Source: Verrucomicrobiia bacterium (GTDB lineage Bacteria; Verrucomicrobiota; Verrucomicrobiia; Limisphaerales; JADLHS01). From it: a DNA stretch of 64,000 nucleotides. The stretch lies in contig WYBW01000187.1 of the NCBI GenBank assembly GCA_011525685.1, positions 1-64,000 of the forward strand, given 5' to 3'. Below the pieces are notes generated by a model, which had not been told where the DNA came from, did not search any database, and was given only the letters and a program-made list of their open reading frames with translations. A program made the translations under genes and the position numbers. This document shows positions 45,001-55,100 of the stretch, in pieces; the stretch's first letter is position 1; every line of letters starts with the position of its first letter.

Positions 45001-45916
45001 GGCCGGTTAGTTGAAGGAAGACATCATTCAAGCTCGGCCGCTTGAGCGTGACGTTCTCGACACGGACCGGGAGGCCCAGCAAATCTCTAAGACACTCGGA
45101 GGGATCCCGCGTGCCGATGGCCGCGACCGCAAGCTGGCGTTCCGTTTTCTGAATGACGCGGAAGCGTTGATGGAAGCCGTCCCACGCATCCGGCGAGGCG
45201 TCCTTGAAATCCGCTTCCAGCACGAAAACGCGGTCGCCACCCAGGCGTTCCTGCAATTCGCTCAACGTGCCCTCGGCCAGCAACCGGCCATGATCAATGA
45301 TCCCGATGTGCTGGCAGAGCGTTTCGGCCTCCTCCAGGTAATGCGTCGTGTAAAGAATCGCCGTGCCGGAAGCGCGCAGGTTGCGAATAAACTCGAGGAT
45401 GTTCATCCGCGCTTGCGGATCAATGCCCACGGTCGGCTCGTCCAGCAGGAGCAATTGAGGCCGATGCAACAGCGCGCAGCCGAGATTGATGCGTCGCTTC
45501 ATGCCGCCGGAATAGGTCTTTACGGCGTCCTTGGCCCGGTCGGTGAGCGTCAGCGCCTCCAGCAATTCGGCCGCGCGCGACTTCGCATCGCTGGAACTCA
45601 AGCCCGCCATGCGGCCCCAGAATTCAAGGTTCTCTCGTCCGGTGAGTTCATCGTAAATCGCCAGTTCCTGCGGCACGACACCCATGATGCGTTTGGCTTT
45701 TTGCGGATCGGACCAGAACCGATGGCCGGCCACGAAGACTTCACCGGCATCGGGCTTGAGCAGACCGGAGATGATCGAGATGGTGGTGGTCTTGCCCGCG
45801 CCATTCGGTCCGAGCAGGCCGTAGATTTCGCCGGGACGAACCTCGAAACTGACGGCATCCACGGCGCGAATCGCGCCAAAGGCCTTGAACAAGCCCTGAA
45901 CTTTGAGCAAGCCCAT
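44984..45916 (-). CDS. ABC transporter ATPase of an ABC-2 exporter
   Basis: A 310-residue ATP-binding subunit. Walker A GLLGPNGAGKTTTISIISG, Q-loop in GVVPQELAIYDELTGRENLE, signature YSGGMKRRINLGCALLH, Walker B LLLLDEPTVGIDPQARMNIL, H-loop in LYTTHYLEEAETLC. The C-terminal ~70 residues are the DUF4162-like extension of drug/NatA-type exporters. It is the first gene of a three-gene operon with the two permeases at 43684 and 42447. The substrate cannot be inferred. Confidence 0.95.
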   Translation of the reverse strand: MGLLKVQGLFKAFGAIRAVDAVSFEVRPGEIYGLLGPNGAGKTTTISIISGLLKPDAGEVFVAGHRFWSDPQKAKRIMGVVPQELAIYDELTGRENLEFWGRMAGLSSSDAKSRAAELLEALTLTDRAKDAVKTYSGGMKRRINLGCALLHRPQLLLLDEPTVGIDPQARMNILEFIRNLRASGTAILYTTHYLEEAETLCQHIGIIDHGRLLAEGTLSELQERLGGDRVFVLEADFKDASPDAWDGFHQRFRVIQKTERQLAVAAIGTRDPSECLRDLLGLPVRVENVTLKRPSLNDVFLQLTGRELRE

Positions 45917-46141
45917 GGCCGCGAGGGTAGGCAGTCAACACAGCGTGGCAAGGCTGGACTGGAGGGACAGCCATCCGGAATGGTGGTCTCCCCGTTGCCT
46001 TTGGGAGAAGTGTGGGAAAACTTCGCGACGCGACCGGACCCGGCGCTGGCTGCCGTCGGCAACGCGTGACTATGCCTCTCATCTCCTCATCCCGTCTGCT
46101 TGGTGCGGACCGCATCCAGCATTTTGAATTTACCCGTCCCC

Positions 46142-47719
46142 ATGTCCCATTCATCTTTCCCCCGAAAGATGGAATCCGCACCCAATCCGTCCGCACCAAC
46201 TCGTTGGTGGCAGAACGAGGACTGGCTGGCCGTTCTCGTGGGCGGTTGCCTCATCGCCGTTACTCTGGCGTTCTGGCGGCCGGCCCTCCCGTTGTTTCAT
46301 TGGATGACCGGCTCACACTTTGCCGCCGAAGCCCGGGCGCTCCAAGTGCGAGCAGTGGAACTAACCGAGTTGGGCACCGAGGCCGACCGGGTTGGGGCAA
46401 CCGGTTTGGCCACGGCGCTGCTCGAGCTGAAGGAGGCGTTGGCGGGAGCGGACCGGTCGGCCATCCGCGCGGCGGTCAAGCGGGTGGAAATCGAAGCCGC
46501 CGGAACGAAGTCAACGGCCGTGGGCAAGTCGGCGCAGAAATTTATCGGGCCGCTGCAGAGCAAGCGGACAGGCAGTCTCGCCGCGCTGGTCAGCACCGCG
46601 AACCTGTGCGACGCCGCTTGGATAGGGTTGATTTACCTGGGGATTGCGGCTGCGGTCGTGCGCCTGCTCGGGGGACGAGTGCGGGGATTCCTGGCCGGTT
46701 TTTCCGTGGTGTTTGCGCTGGCTTGCGCGGCCCAAGGGCTGGCGGGCAATGCCAAGGTAACCGATTGGGGATTGGAGTACGTCATCTTCGCTTTGGGGCT
46801 GGGGCTGATACTGAACCATGCGTTTCAGTTGCCCGACTGGTTGCGACAGGCCGTGCGGACGGAGTTTTACATCAAAAGCGGACTGGTGATTCTCGGCGCG
46901 GGCATTCTTTTTCAGGAAATCCTGCAAGCCGGCGCTCTCGGGTTGGTGCAATCCATCCTGGTGGTGACGGTGGTGTGGTATTTCTGCTTCTGGCTCGCCA
47001 AGCGACTGCGGGTGGATGACGAGTTTGGCGTGATGCTGTCCACGGCGGTTTCGATCTGCGGGGTGTCGGCGGCCATCGCGGCGTGTGGAGCGATTCAAGG
47101 CGACCGCAAGAAACTCTCCTATGTCACCTCGTTGGTGCTCATCGTGGCCCTGCCGATGATGGTGCTGATGCCGTGGGCGGTGAAGCAGTTTCACATTCCC
47201 GAAATCGTCGGTGGCGCCTGGCTGGGCGGCACACTGGACACCAGCGGCTCGGTGGTGGCGGCGGGCGCGTTGATCAGTGAACCAGCCATGAAGACCGGCG
47301 TCATCGTGAAGTTTTCGCAAAACGTGCTGCTGGGTGTGGCGGCGTTTGCGCTGTCCGTCTGGTGGACGATGCGCCAGCGCGCCAACGGCGGCCAGCGACC
47401 GAGCGTGCGGTTGATCTGGGAACGATTCCCCAAGTTCGTGCTCGGATTCCTGGCGGCGTCGCTGGTGTGCTCTTTCGTGTTGGACCCGGCGTTGGTGAAG
47501 GAAACCAAGGGCCTGCTCACCGGCCTGCGGAATTTCTGGTTCGCGCTCGCCTTCGTCTGCATCGGCCTGGAGACAAAGCTCACCGACCTGGTCCGCATGG
47601 AAGGCGGCCGGCCGGCGTTTGCGTTTGTCGGCGCGCAAGCCTTCAACGTTGTCTGGACACTGATCCTGGCGTGGCTGCTGTTCGGTGGTGTTCTGTTTGC
47701 CGTGCCGGAGATCAGATGA
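46142..47719 (+). CDS. YeiH/UPF0324 family putative sulfate exporter with extra domain
   Basis: A 525-residue membrane protein of the UPF0324 (YeiH) family, annotated as putative sulfate exporters. After the first helix (LAVLVGGCLIAVTLAFW) comes a ~100-residue polar, Ala/Glu/Leu-rich, mostly helical segment (~45-150; e.g. TELGTEADRVGATGLATALL) that ordinary YeiH proteins lack. Then follow about ten helices with family motifs: VIFALGLGLILNHAF, FYIKSGLVILGAGILFQE, STAVSICGVSAAIAACGAI and GAWLGGTLDTSGSVVAAGAL. Earlier or later ATGs (46100, 46169) are possible. It stands alone and converges on the aldose epimerase gene. Confidence 0.85.
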   Translation: MSHSSFPRKMESAPNPSAPTRWWQNEDWLAVLVGGCLIAVTLAFWRPALPLFHWMTGSHFAAEARALQVRAVELTELGTEADRVGATGLATALLELKEALAGADRSAIRAAVKRVEIEAAGTKSTAVGKSAQKFIGPLQSKRTGSLAALVSTANLCDAAWIGLIYLGIAAAVVRLLGGRVRGFLAGFSVVFALACAAQGLAGNAKVTDWGLEYVIFALGLGLILNHAFQLPDWLRQAVRTEFYIKSGLVILGAGILFQEILQAGALGLVQSILVVTVVWYFCFWLAKRLRVDDEFGVMLSTAVSICGVSAAIAACGAIQGDRKKLSYVTSLVLIVALPMMVLMPWAVKQFHIPEIVGGAWLGGTLDTSGSVVAAGALISEPAMKTGVIVKFSQNVLLGVAAFALSVWWTMRQRANGGQRPSVRLIWERFPKFVLGFLAASLVCSFVLDPALVKETKGLLTGLRNFWFALAFVCIGLETKLTDLVRMEGGRPAFAFVGAQAFNVVWTLILAWLLFGGVLFAVPEIR

Positions 47720-47743
47720 ACAGATCAACCACAGTGACCGGAT

Positions 47744-48835
47744 TCACTTCGTCGAAAACGCGAAGACCGTGGTGCTTTCAAATCTTTCCCCGGGCCGCAG
47801 AATCGTCGAAGGGAAATTCGGATGGTTGATGGAATCAGGGAAGTGCTGGGTCTCCAGACAGAAGGTGCCCTGTCGGCCGGTGTAGAGTTGCACGCCGGGT
47901 TCGGTGGTGCGGACTTCCATGATCCGGCCGCTGCGCGGATCGCGGGCGCGCGCGGCGGGCACGAGTGACTTCCCGCCGCCGTTGATGACGAAGTTGTGAT
48001 CGTAAATGGGGCGGGGCTTGAGTTCGTTGACCCGCGCGCCAATCAACGCCGGCGTGGTGAAATCCAACGGCGTGCCTTTGACCGGAGCGATCTCGCCCGT
48101 GGGAATCAAGCTGGCGTCCGTGGGGGTGTAATGGTCGGCATTGAGCCATAGCTCGTGGCCGAGCACGTCGCCACCGCCGGCCAGGTTGAAGTAGGCGTGG
48201 TTGCAGAGGTTGACCAGCGTGGGCTTGTCCGTCGTCGCCACGTAATCGAGGCGCAATTCGTTGGCGTCCGTCAGGGTGTAGGTCACGCGGGCCGTGAGGT
48301 TGCCGGGATAACCTTCCTCGCCATCCCGGCTCAGATAGGTGAGCCTTACGGCGGCGCGGTCGCTCGCGGCGGGGAGTGCCTCGCCGTGCCAGACCACGCT
48401 CGCAAAACCTTTGCGCCCGCCGTGAATGTGATTCGTGCCGGCGTTGGCCGTGACTTTGTATTCCACACCGTCAATTGTGAATCGAGCGCCGGCGATGCGA
48501 TTGGCGACGCGGCCAATCACCGCCGCGGCGGGCACGGCATTGCGCCCGATGTAGCCGTCCATCGCATCCGCCCCGAGCACGACGTTGGTGAACACGCCAC
48601 TTCGGTCCGGCGCCTGCAGGTCGCTGATGATCGCGCCGTAGGTGATGATCTTGGCGGTCATGCCATGGACATTCCGCAAGATGAACTGCTTCACCACCGT
48701 GCCGTCCTCGAGCTTGCCGAAAACCCGTTCCTCAAGTCGGGTGAGGGCCGCCCCGCTGGCGGTGTTGGCGCAGAGCACGGCGCCCAACCAGAGCCAAAGG
48801 ATCATTTGCCCGGCGGGAGGGAGTGGTCGTTTCAT
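47744..48835 (-). CDS. galM: Exported aldose 1-epimerase
   Basis: Mutarotase interconverting alpha and beta anomers of hexoses. An N-terminal signal peptide (MKRPLPPAGQMILWLWLGAV, then LCANTASGA) implies a periplasmic enzyme, unlike cytosolic GalM. Family motifs: ITYGAIISDLQAPDRSG, VANRIAGARFTIDG, NHIHGGRKGFASVVW (substrate His), LVNLCNHAYFNLAGGG (catalytic acid His), YDHNFVI and FCLETQHFPDSINHPNFPS (catalytic base Glu). ATG 48835 chosen. It lies 9 bases after the beta-helix gene's stop, on the same strand, so it may belong to the same transcript as the two large exported proteins. Confidence 0.93.
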   Translation of the reverse strand: MKRPLPPAGQMILWLWLGAVLCANTASGAALTRLEERVFGKLEDGTVVKQFILRNVHGMTAKIITYGAIISDLQAPDRSGVFTNVVLGADAMDGYIGRNAVPAAAVIGRVANRIAGARFTIDGVEYKVTANAGTNHIHGGRKGFASVVWHGEALPAASDRAAVRLTYLSRDGEEGYPGNLTARVTYTLTDANELRLDYVATTDKPTLVNLCNHAYFNLAGGGDVLGHELWLNADHYTPTDASLIPTGEIAPVKGTPLDFTTPALIGARVNELKPRPIYDHNFVINGGGKSLVPAARARDPRSGRIMEVRTTEPGVQLYTGRQGTFCLETQHFPDSINHPNFPSTILRPGERFESTTVFAFSTK

Positions 48836-48844
48836 GCCCGGCAA

Positions 48845-51800
48845 TTATTCCGGACGCACCCTGAGCCGGTAAAGCCGGATGTTTTCGTTGCCGGTCGTGG
48901 AAGTGGTTTCGATCAGGCGGTTGGTGGTGGCGACCGGGACTTCCAGATGCTCCGCCCAATCTCCGTCCAGTGAGGCGCGGCGCTCGATGATGTACACCCG
49001 GTTGGAGACGGCCTCAAACGAGAGCGTCAGCGTTCCCGGTTCGGAGGCCAGCGAGGCGAGGAGGCGCAGATGGCTGGCGGCATCGGCCGGATTCGTGCCC
49101 GCCCAGAATTCCTGGAGGTTCGTCAGTCCATCGGTGTCGGCGTCCCTCCCGGCGTCGGACGGATCGTTGAAATCGAGGCCATAAGTCTGTTCCCAGGTGT
49201 CCGGCAGGGTGTCCCCGTCGGTGTCCACAAGGTAAGAGCCGACGGGAAACATCGCCCCCATCGTCGTGCCGTTGGTGCCGGCGCCGATCGCGGGCGAGCC
49301 TGCGGCCAGTCGGTAATCGCGCTGCGCGGGATTCAGAAACAGCGGATCGGCGTTGAGGTTGCCCGTGCCGGGATAAATCCCATTGCCGCCGATGTCGCTG
49401 AAATCCGCCAACAGGGTCGAGCCATTCAGCAGGACGATGGAGTTGGTGTTGTTCCAAAGGATGTTGTTCCACGCCACGGCCTGGCCGCCACCCTGGCCGG
49501 GATTCTTTTCGTAAAGCCGCAGGCCGCTGGCCGAATCGGCAATGGTGTTGTTCACGATAACCGCTTCCGAGGAATCCTTGACGGCCACACCCATGTCCAC
49601 ACCGTACATCACGCAGCCGCGCACCACGATGTTGCTGGAAGCTTCACCGATGGAAACGCCCTTGTCGAACGGGAAGCCATACATGAGACACTGCTCCACC
49701 AGCACACCGTGCGAGTCGCTGCCCAGGTCCACCGCGTCCACGTTGACCAGCGGGCCGTGGCGCAGGGTGCATCGCCGGATGACCGACCCGGGCGCGGCGT
49801 AATCGAAATCAATCCCATCGCCGGTCATGTCCTCGAACAGACTGTCCTCGATGGTGAATGTGCCCGACCGGAAGAGGGTTTCGTAGTAGTTGCGGAAGCG
49901 GCAGCCGCGAACCAACAGTGAAGCCGCCTGCTCGCCCAGCAGAATGGGTTGCGCATAATAATCTTGGAAGGAGCTTGACTCGAACCAACCGCTCGCGCCG
50001 TTGAGCACGACAGCTTGTCCACGAGTCAGGTCCGCGTGCCGCAGCGTGAGGCTGGAATTCGAGCCGATGGCGCCCAAGCGTCCCCAAACATTTGTGCCTT
50101 CGGCGGGGCGAAACAACACGGGTGAAGCGGCGGAGCCCGCGACTTCAATCGTGCCACCGCCCAGGGCGTTGATGGAGAAATTGGGATGGATTTGAACCAG
50201 CGCTCCGGCGGTGATCGTCAAAGTCACGTTGGTCGGCACGGTCACATCGTTGGTCACCACGTAAGGGCTGCCCGCGATTTCCCAAGTGGCATCGGCGGCG
50301 AGGATGCCACCGACCTTGGTGCCCGGGGATGACTGTTGGAAAGCAAAAGCCCCGACATCCGCGCGCGTGCCATCGGCGTCAAGCGGCGAGTTCGGATCGC
50401 CCGCGTCAATGCAGGGCGAGGTGGGTTGCAGGTGAAAGTTGGTTCCGGAATCCACAAACAGTGGTTCGTCGGTGAAGTTGCCGTCGCCCGGCCAGGATTC
50501 GGACAGGTTGCAGTAACCGATGCTGAAGTTGGTCGCTCCGAAATCCGTGTAAACCGCGTCCACCGAGCGAACAATGGAATTGGTTGCCAGGAAAAGGATG
50601 TTGCCCACCGTTGCGTTGTCCTTGTAGCTGGCGGCGATGCCGCGCGTGAGGCCCGTGATCGTGCTGTTGACAATGTTCACGCGCGCTTGGGGGCCGCTGG
50701 ACTTGGCTGAAACCCCCACGAAACAGTTGACGATCAAACTGCGCCGCAGCGTGATTTGGCCGTGGAAACCGCTGATGCCCTTGGCGTCCTCCGCAGGATT
50801 GGGCCAGTCGCGGATGATGCTGTGTTCCACCGTCACATCCGAACCCAACGTGTCCAGCCCATCGTCATCGCCGCCCGCGATGACGCACCCGGTCAGCAAC
50901 GCGGTTTGTCCCGCGCTTTGCGTGTGAATGTAGATGCCATCCGAATCATCCGGACCGCGCATCTCCATGATCCAGGTGTTGGAGCAAATGATCCCGGAAC
51001 TGGCGACCTCCGGTCCCATGCGCGCGCGCGCCAACAGGCAGTCATTGAAAGTCAACACCGAGCCGGTGGCGTACATGATCTTGCCCGGCGAACCGCTCGG
51101 CTCGGCGTGATCGGTGAGGCTGCAATGCTCGAAAGTGATTTGCGAATTGCTCGAGCGGATGACCGGGCCGGTGCCGGTGTGTCCCTCGCCGGCGGCGCGA
51201 CCACCCCGAGTGATGGTGGTATGCCGATAGAGCGAAGGCTGGGCGGAATTGTGCCGGATCTGTCCCCAGCGTTGCGTGGGGCTGGCGCAAGTGATCGTGA
51301 CGGGCTCGTTTTCCGTGCCCAGCGATTGAATCGAGCCGGCGATGAAAATGTCCGGTGCCGTCGTGCCGCTCGAAACGCCACTCATCAGCACCAACGTGCC
51401 GGGTTGGATCGTCAACGTGCCGCCCGCCGGCACGGTCACATCGTTGGTGACATGCACCACACCCGACCACATGACACCGGCGGCGGGCAAGGTGCCCCCC
51501 GCGGTTGTGGCCACAACCGAACTCAAATCGGTCAGTGAACGTGTGGCTTGCAGTGTGCCCAACGACGCGGTCAGGTTGAAATCTCCGCCGCCACTGAAAG
51601 TGACAAGCGCGCTGCCCAGGCCGTTCTTCAGGTTGACGCGGTTGGTGGCAAGGCTGACTCCCGGTGCGTCCACGGTCAGCACCGCTTCGGCATCCCACAG
51701 ATCGCGATTTTTTTCACCCTGAGCATTGAGCGCCTCGACGCGGACCAGCACCGGGATGGTCGGGAGATAGCCCGGTTGAACCGACAGCCGCAACGAATCG

Positions 51801-52144
51801 GCTCGCAGCGTGCCGGCGAAGGTGCCAGCCAGGATTACCGCGATTCCCACCCACCACGCCAGCGGCGAACGTCGGACGCCTTTGGAGTGCGGCGACTTGT
51901 CGCCGCCGTGTGTGCTTTGCCGACCGGTTGGCAAAGCAGCGCCGCGCAGAGCGGCGCGACAAACCGCCTGCGGGTTGCGATGATTCACTAGAGACGCCTC
52001 CGCCACGGCGTTTGACGGCGACAAGTCGCCTGCCGAAAGCGGTGACAAGTCACCGCACTCCAACGCTTCGCGGAGCTTCCAGCGGGTGGCCCGCGTCCGG
52101 GCGCACACAAAACCGCGAATAACGCGACCAATGCAATGTTTCAT
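48845..52144 (-). CDS. Exported right-handed beta-helix repeat protein
   Basis: A 1099-residue protein with parallel beta-helix (pectate-lyase-like) repeats across two blocks (~230-560 and ~640-960), with ITFEHCSLTD, TVEHSIIRDW, LRRSLIVNCF, ILVRGCRFRNY and IVVRGCVMYG. A calcium-type dockerin/thrombospondin-like GLTNLQEFWAGTNP segment and a Cys-poor sandwich end follow. It is likely exported and surface-bound. Its ATG overlaps the stop of the upstream CotH/LTD gene (ATGA), so coupling points to this start. However, the true signal peptide (SPLAWWVGIAVILAGTFAG) begins only at ~92, because residues ~28-88 are palindromic repeat sequence. An alternative is a GTG start just before it. Confidence 0.82.
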   Translation of the reverse strand: MKHCIGRVIRGFVCARTRATRWKLREALECGDLSPLSAGDLSPSNAVAEASLVNHRNPQAVCRAALRGAALPTGRQSTHGGDKSPHSKGVRRSPLAWWVGIAVILAGTFAGTLRADSLRLSVQPGYLPTIPVLVRVEALNAQGEKNRDLWDAEAVLTVDAPGVSLATNRVNLKNGLGSALVTFSGGGDFNLTASLGTLQATRSLTDLSSVVATTAGGTLPAAGVMWSGVVHVTNDVTVPAGGTLTIQPGTLVLMSGVSSGTTAPDIFIAGSIQSLGTENEPVTITCASPTQRWGQIRHNSAQPSLYRHTTITRGGRAAGEGHTGTGPVIRSSNSQITFEHCSLTDHAEPSGSPGKIMYATGSVLTFNDCLLARARMGPEVASSGIICSNTWIMEMRGPDDSDGIYIHTQSAGQTALLTGCVIAGGDDDGLDTLGSDVTVEHSIIRDWPNPAEDAKGISGFHGQITLRRSLIVNCFVGVSAKSSGPQARVNIVNSTITGLTRGIAASYKDNATVGNILFLATNSIVRSVDAVYTDFGATNFSIGYCNLSESWPGDGNFTDEPLFVDSGTNFHLQPTSPCIDAGDPNSPLDADGTRADVGAFAFQQSSPGTKVGGILAADATWEIAGSPYVVTNDVTVPTNVTLTITAGALVQIHPNFSINALGGGTIEVAGSAASPVLFRPAEGTNVWGRLGAIGSNSSLTLRHADLTRGQAVVLNGASGWFESSSFQDYYAQPILLGEQAASLLVRGCRFRNYYETLFRSGTFTIEDSLFEDMTGDGIDFDYAAPGSVIRRCTLRHGPLVNVDAVDLGSDSHGVLVEQCLMYGFPFDKGVSIGEASSNIVVRGCVMYGVDMGVAVKDSSEAVIVNNTIADSASGLRLYEKNPGQGGGQAVAWNNILWNNTNSIVLLNGSTLLADFSDIGGNGIYPGTGNLNADPLFLNPAQRDYRLAAGSPAIGAGTNGTTMGAMFPVGSYLVDTDGDTLPDTWEQTYGLDFNDPSDAGRDADTDGLTNLQEFWAGTNPADAASHLRLLASLASEPGTLTLSFEAVSNRVYIIERRASLDGDWAEHLEVPVATTNRLIETTSTTGNENIRLYRLRVRPE
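51881..52061. repeat. In-frame palindrome array in the leader of the beta-helix gene
   Basis: Hairpins GGCGACTTGTCGCC (51891-51904), GCGCCGC/GCGGCGC (51940-51958), GGCGACAAGTCGCC (52017-52030) and GCGGTGACAAGTCACCGC (52039-52056) lie in 181 bases, with a further TTTGCC/GGCAAA palindrome. All read through in frame as ECGDLSPLSAGDLSPSN ... AALRGAALPTG ... GGDKSPHSKG. The outer palindromes are inverted copies of one another. Confidence 0.8.
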
Positions 52145-55100
52145 GGGATGGATTGGGCGGGAGCGGTGAGCCGATAGAAGCGACGATTGGCCGCGGAGAA
52201 GCCCGGGTCAGTAATTTCAATCTGGCGCGGTATTGCTCCAAAAGAGACATCAGCCAGCTTCAGCCATGGCCCGCCTGGCGAGTTCTCGCTGTAAAGGACG
52301 CTGTAAGTGCGACCGCTGCCGGCACGGAATCGAAGCGTGACGCTGGTGCCGTTCACCGCGACGGAATTGATGTGGAAGTAGTCGTCGCCGTTCTGCGGAT
52401 GCGTGCCTCCGAGGTATTCTTGCAAGTTCGTCTGGCCGTCATTGTCCGGATCGCCGATGGCGCCGTGCAATCCCATCGAGTTGGTCGGGTTGAGTCCATT
52501 CTCGACTTCCCAATAGTCCGGCAGGCCGTCGCCGTCGGTGTCAGCCAGCGGTAGTCCGGCGGACGGCGCGCTGGCAATCCAAAACAACGGTTCGTTGCCG
52601 AAGCCTTTGGGCACGGCGCGTTGCAGCGAGCTTCCGTCGCCGATCCCATTGGTCGGCCACGGAGCGGTTGGCAGATAATGAACGTGCTCGACCAGCACAT
52701 ACGGCACGAAGCCCGCGTCGGGCTGCGGCGGCTTTTGCGGCGGGTCGGGCCTGAGCATTTCCAGACGCTCGCCTTCATTGGCCAGCGCGCCCGACCAGGG
52801 GCCGAACATCGGAACATCCGGCAACACTTGATACGCGGTGCGCAGCCAGTTGGATTGCGCCGGGTTGGCGATGGGATCAAAGCTCACAATCAACGCCGAA
52901 CCGCCCGCGGGCAATGTCACGTTCATGGGGAAAGTGAAATCCACCCCGCCGGAGATGCGCCAGGTGTTCGTCGTGGCCGCCGGGTCGTAGAGCGGCACCG
53001 GATCGCTCGTGATGTTCAACAGTTCGAGGAATTCAGCGGCGTTTGTGTTGCCCAGGTAATGGGTGGCCGGGCGATAATTGATTTCGCTGAACACCACCGG
53101 GCCGACGCGCGGATAGGGATTGGCCGCGCCCGTGCCAGCGCGGAATTGAGCCAGGTTCAGCGGATTATCCACGCCGAACGAGCGGCGGCTCATCGCAACA
53201 AACTCCTCGCCGACGCTGGTGACGAAGCGGCCGAAGGAAACTCCATTGGTGGCCGCGCCAAACTTCACCCGGGCGCGGAAGCCCGTCAGGCCGCCACTCG
53301 CGTCCGTCTGCGAAAGATGCAGTTCATCACCGTGGGCGGAGTCGAAGCTGAACGGCAACTGCACACCCGGAGCGACAGCGTTGTCAAACTGGTATTGATA
53401 GAAAACCTGGTAACCGCCCGCCGCCAGAACGGTGTTGGATGGCACCAGGAATTTGGCCGGATTGTCTCCGGTGTTGCTCAGGTACCAGCCGCTGATATCC
53501 ACGGCATTGGAACTGAGGTTGTGAATTTCCACGGCATCTTCCAGGGGCGGATCGGTATGACTGAGCAATTCATTGATGACGACATCGGTCAGCAACCGGT
53601 AATTCGGCGCGCCCGGCGATGCGGTGTCGGGAAAGCTTGCGATCGCCGCCGCGCCGTCAGGAAACCGGCCTTCAGAGACGCCGGTCGTCTGTGGCCCGAA
53701 GGAGACGGTGTGAATCTGCGTGCCCACAGGCCAGTAAAGGCCAATGAAATCGCCGGCCGCGCTCAACCGAAACGCCACGTGATCCGCGCCGCCGGCCTGG
53801 TTGTCATCCGCGATGAGTTTTACGTAGCTTCTCGGACCGATGAACGACCGCGGCGGGAACGGCGACTTGTTGCGCACGGACGGATTGTCCGTGAGCGCAA
53901 GGCCGCTGAGGTCCAGGGGTTGCGCGTTGGGATTGTAAAGCTCGAACCAGTCATCCCCGTGGGCTGGATTTGCCATCCACTCGTTGATTGCGAGAAACGA
54001 CGCATTGCCCAATCCCGCGGCGACATTTTGCGAATTTCGCGTCGGCAGCGTGAGGGTCCAGTCGCCGCTTCCGCTGGGCATGCGGCCCATCGCAAAATCG
54101 GCTGCCTGCAATCCAAGGGTCACGGAGCCGAGCACTGAGCCGCCGTTGGCCGGTCGTTGGAAAAGATAAACCGCATCGCCGCTGGCGCTGAGCGCGAAGC
54201 CGGTGTTGGTGGCGGAGGCCGGCAGACTGTCGTCAAACTCGATCGTCAGGTAACCGTCCGGCGCGAGCATGGTGCCGTTGGCGAAAACCCATTTGCGCGG
54301 CGCGCCCGGATCGTCGCTGAGACTCAGGTCGCCCAGATCAATGCTGTTGGTGCCGGGGTTGTACAGTTCGACCCAATCCGGCGTCCGGCCCGCGGCATTG
54401 GTGAAGGACTGGTTGTGGGCGAGAATCTCGTTCAACACGATGGCCGGACCGGCGGGAGTCGTGCTGGCGGCGTCCAGTTGCGCGCCGAAGACAATGTCAC
54501 TACTTGTCGTGTTTACCTGATGCACCTCCACCGCCAGCACGTTGTCGCCCTGGATCAGATTCGTGGCCGGCACACTGAACGGGCCTTCGAGCACCGCATT
54601 GTTCACGTTGCGTGACGCCGGCGTGGAATAGCTGAGTGGCGTGTCAGTGACAGCCAGATTGTAGAGCAGTTGGCCGTTTAGATAGAAGATCGCGCCGTCA
54701 TCTACGAAGGGGGACAAACGCAATACCACGGCGGTGGGATCGCCGCTAAAGTTAAAGTGCGTACGGAAGTAATACGTCATGCGGCCCAGCGTCAATTCCG
54801 TGTTGGTGGGGCCGGGCAGCGGATCGTCGTCATGGAAAAGCAGCGCGCGACCTTCGGGCCAAGTGTTGTCGTTGTAACCCGGCGCCGTCCAGTTGATCGA
54901 GGTCAGGTCGCTGGTTTCGTTGTAGCGCCAGACATTCGTAAGCGCGACGAGCGTCACGGTTTGAACTGACGAACTGGCGCCGGGGTTGGGCGCGCCGGGG
55001 GAAGGTTGAAGGAACGACGCGATTCTCCCGCTGCCGTCCGGCGAGCGGCCCTGCGAAACATCCGTGCGTTGCGGGCCGTAAGCGATGCAGTCAATCGTCT

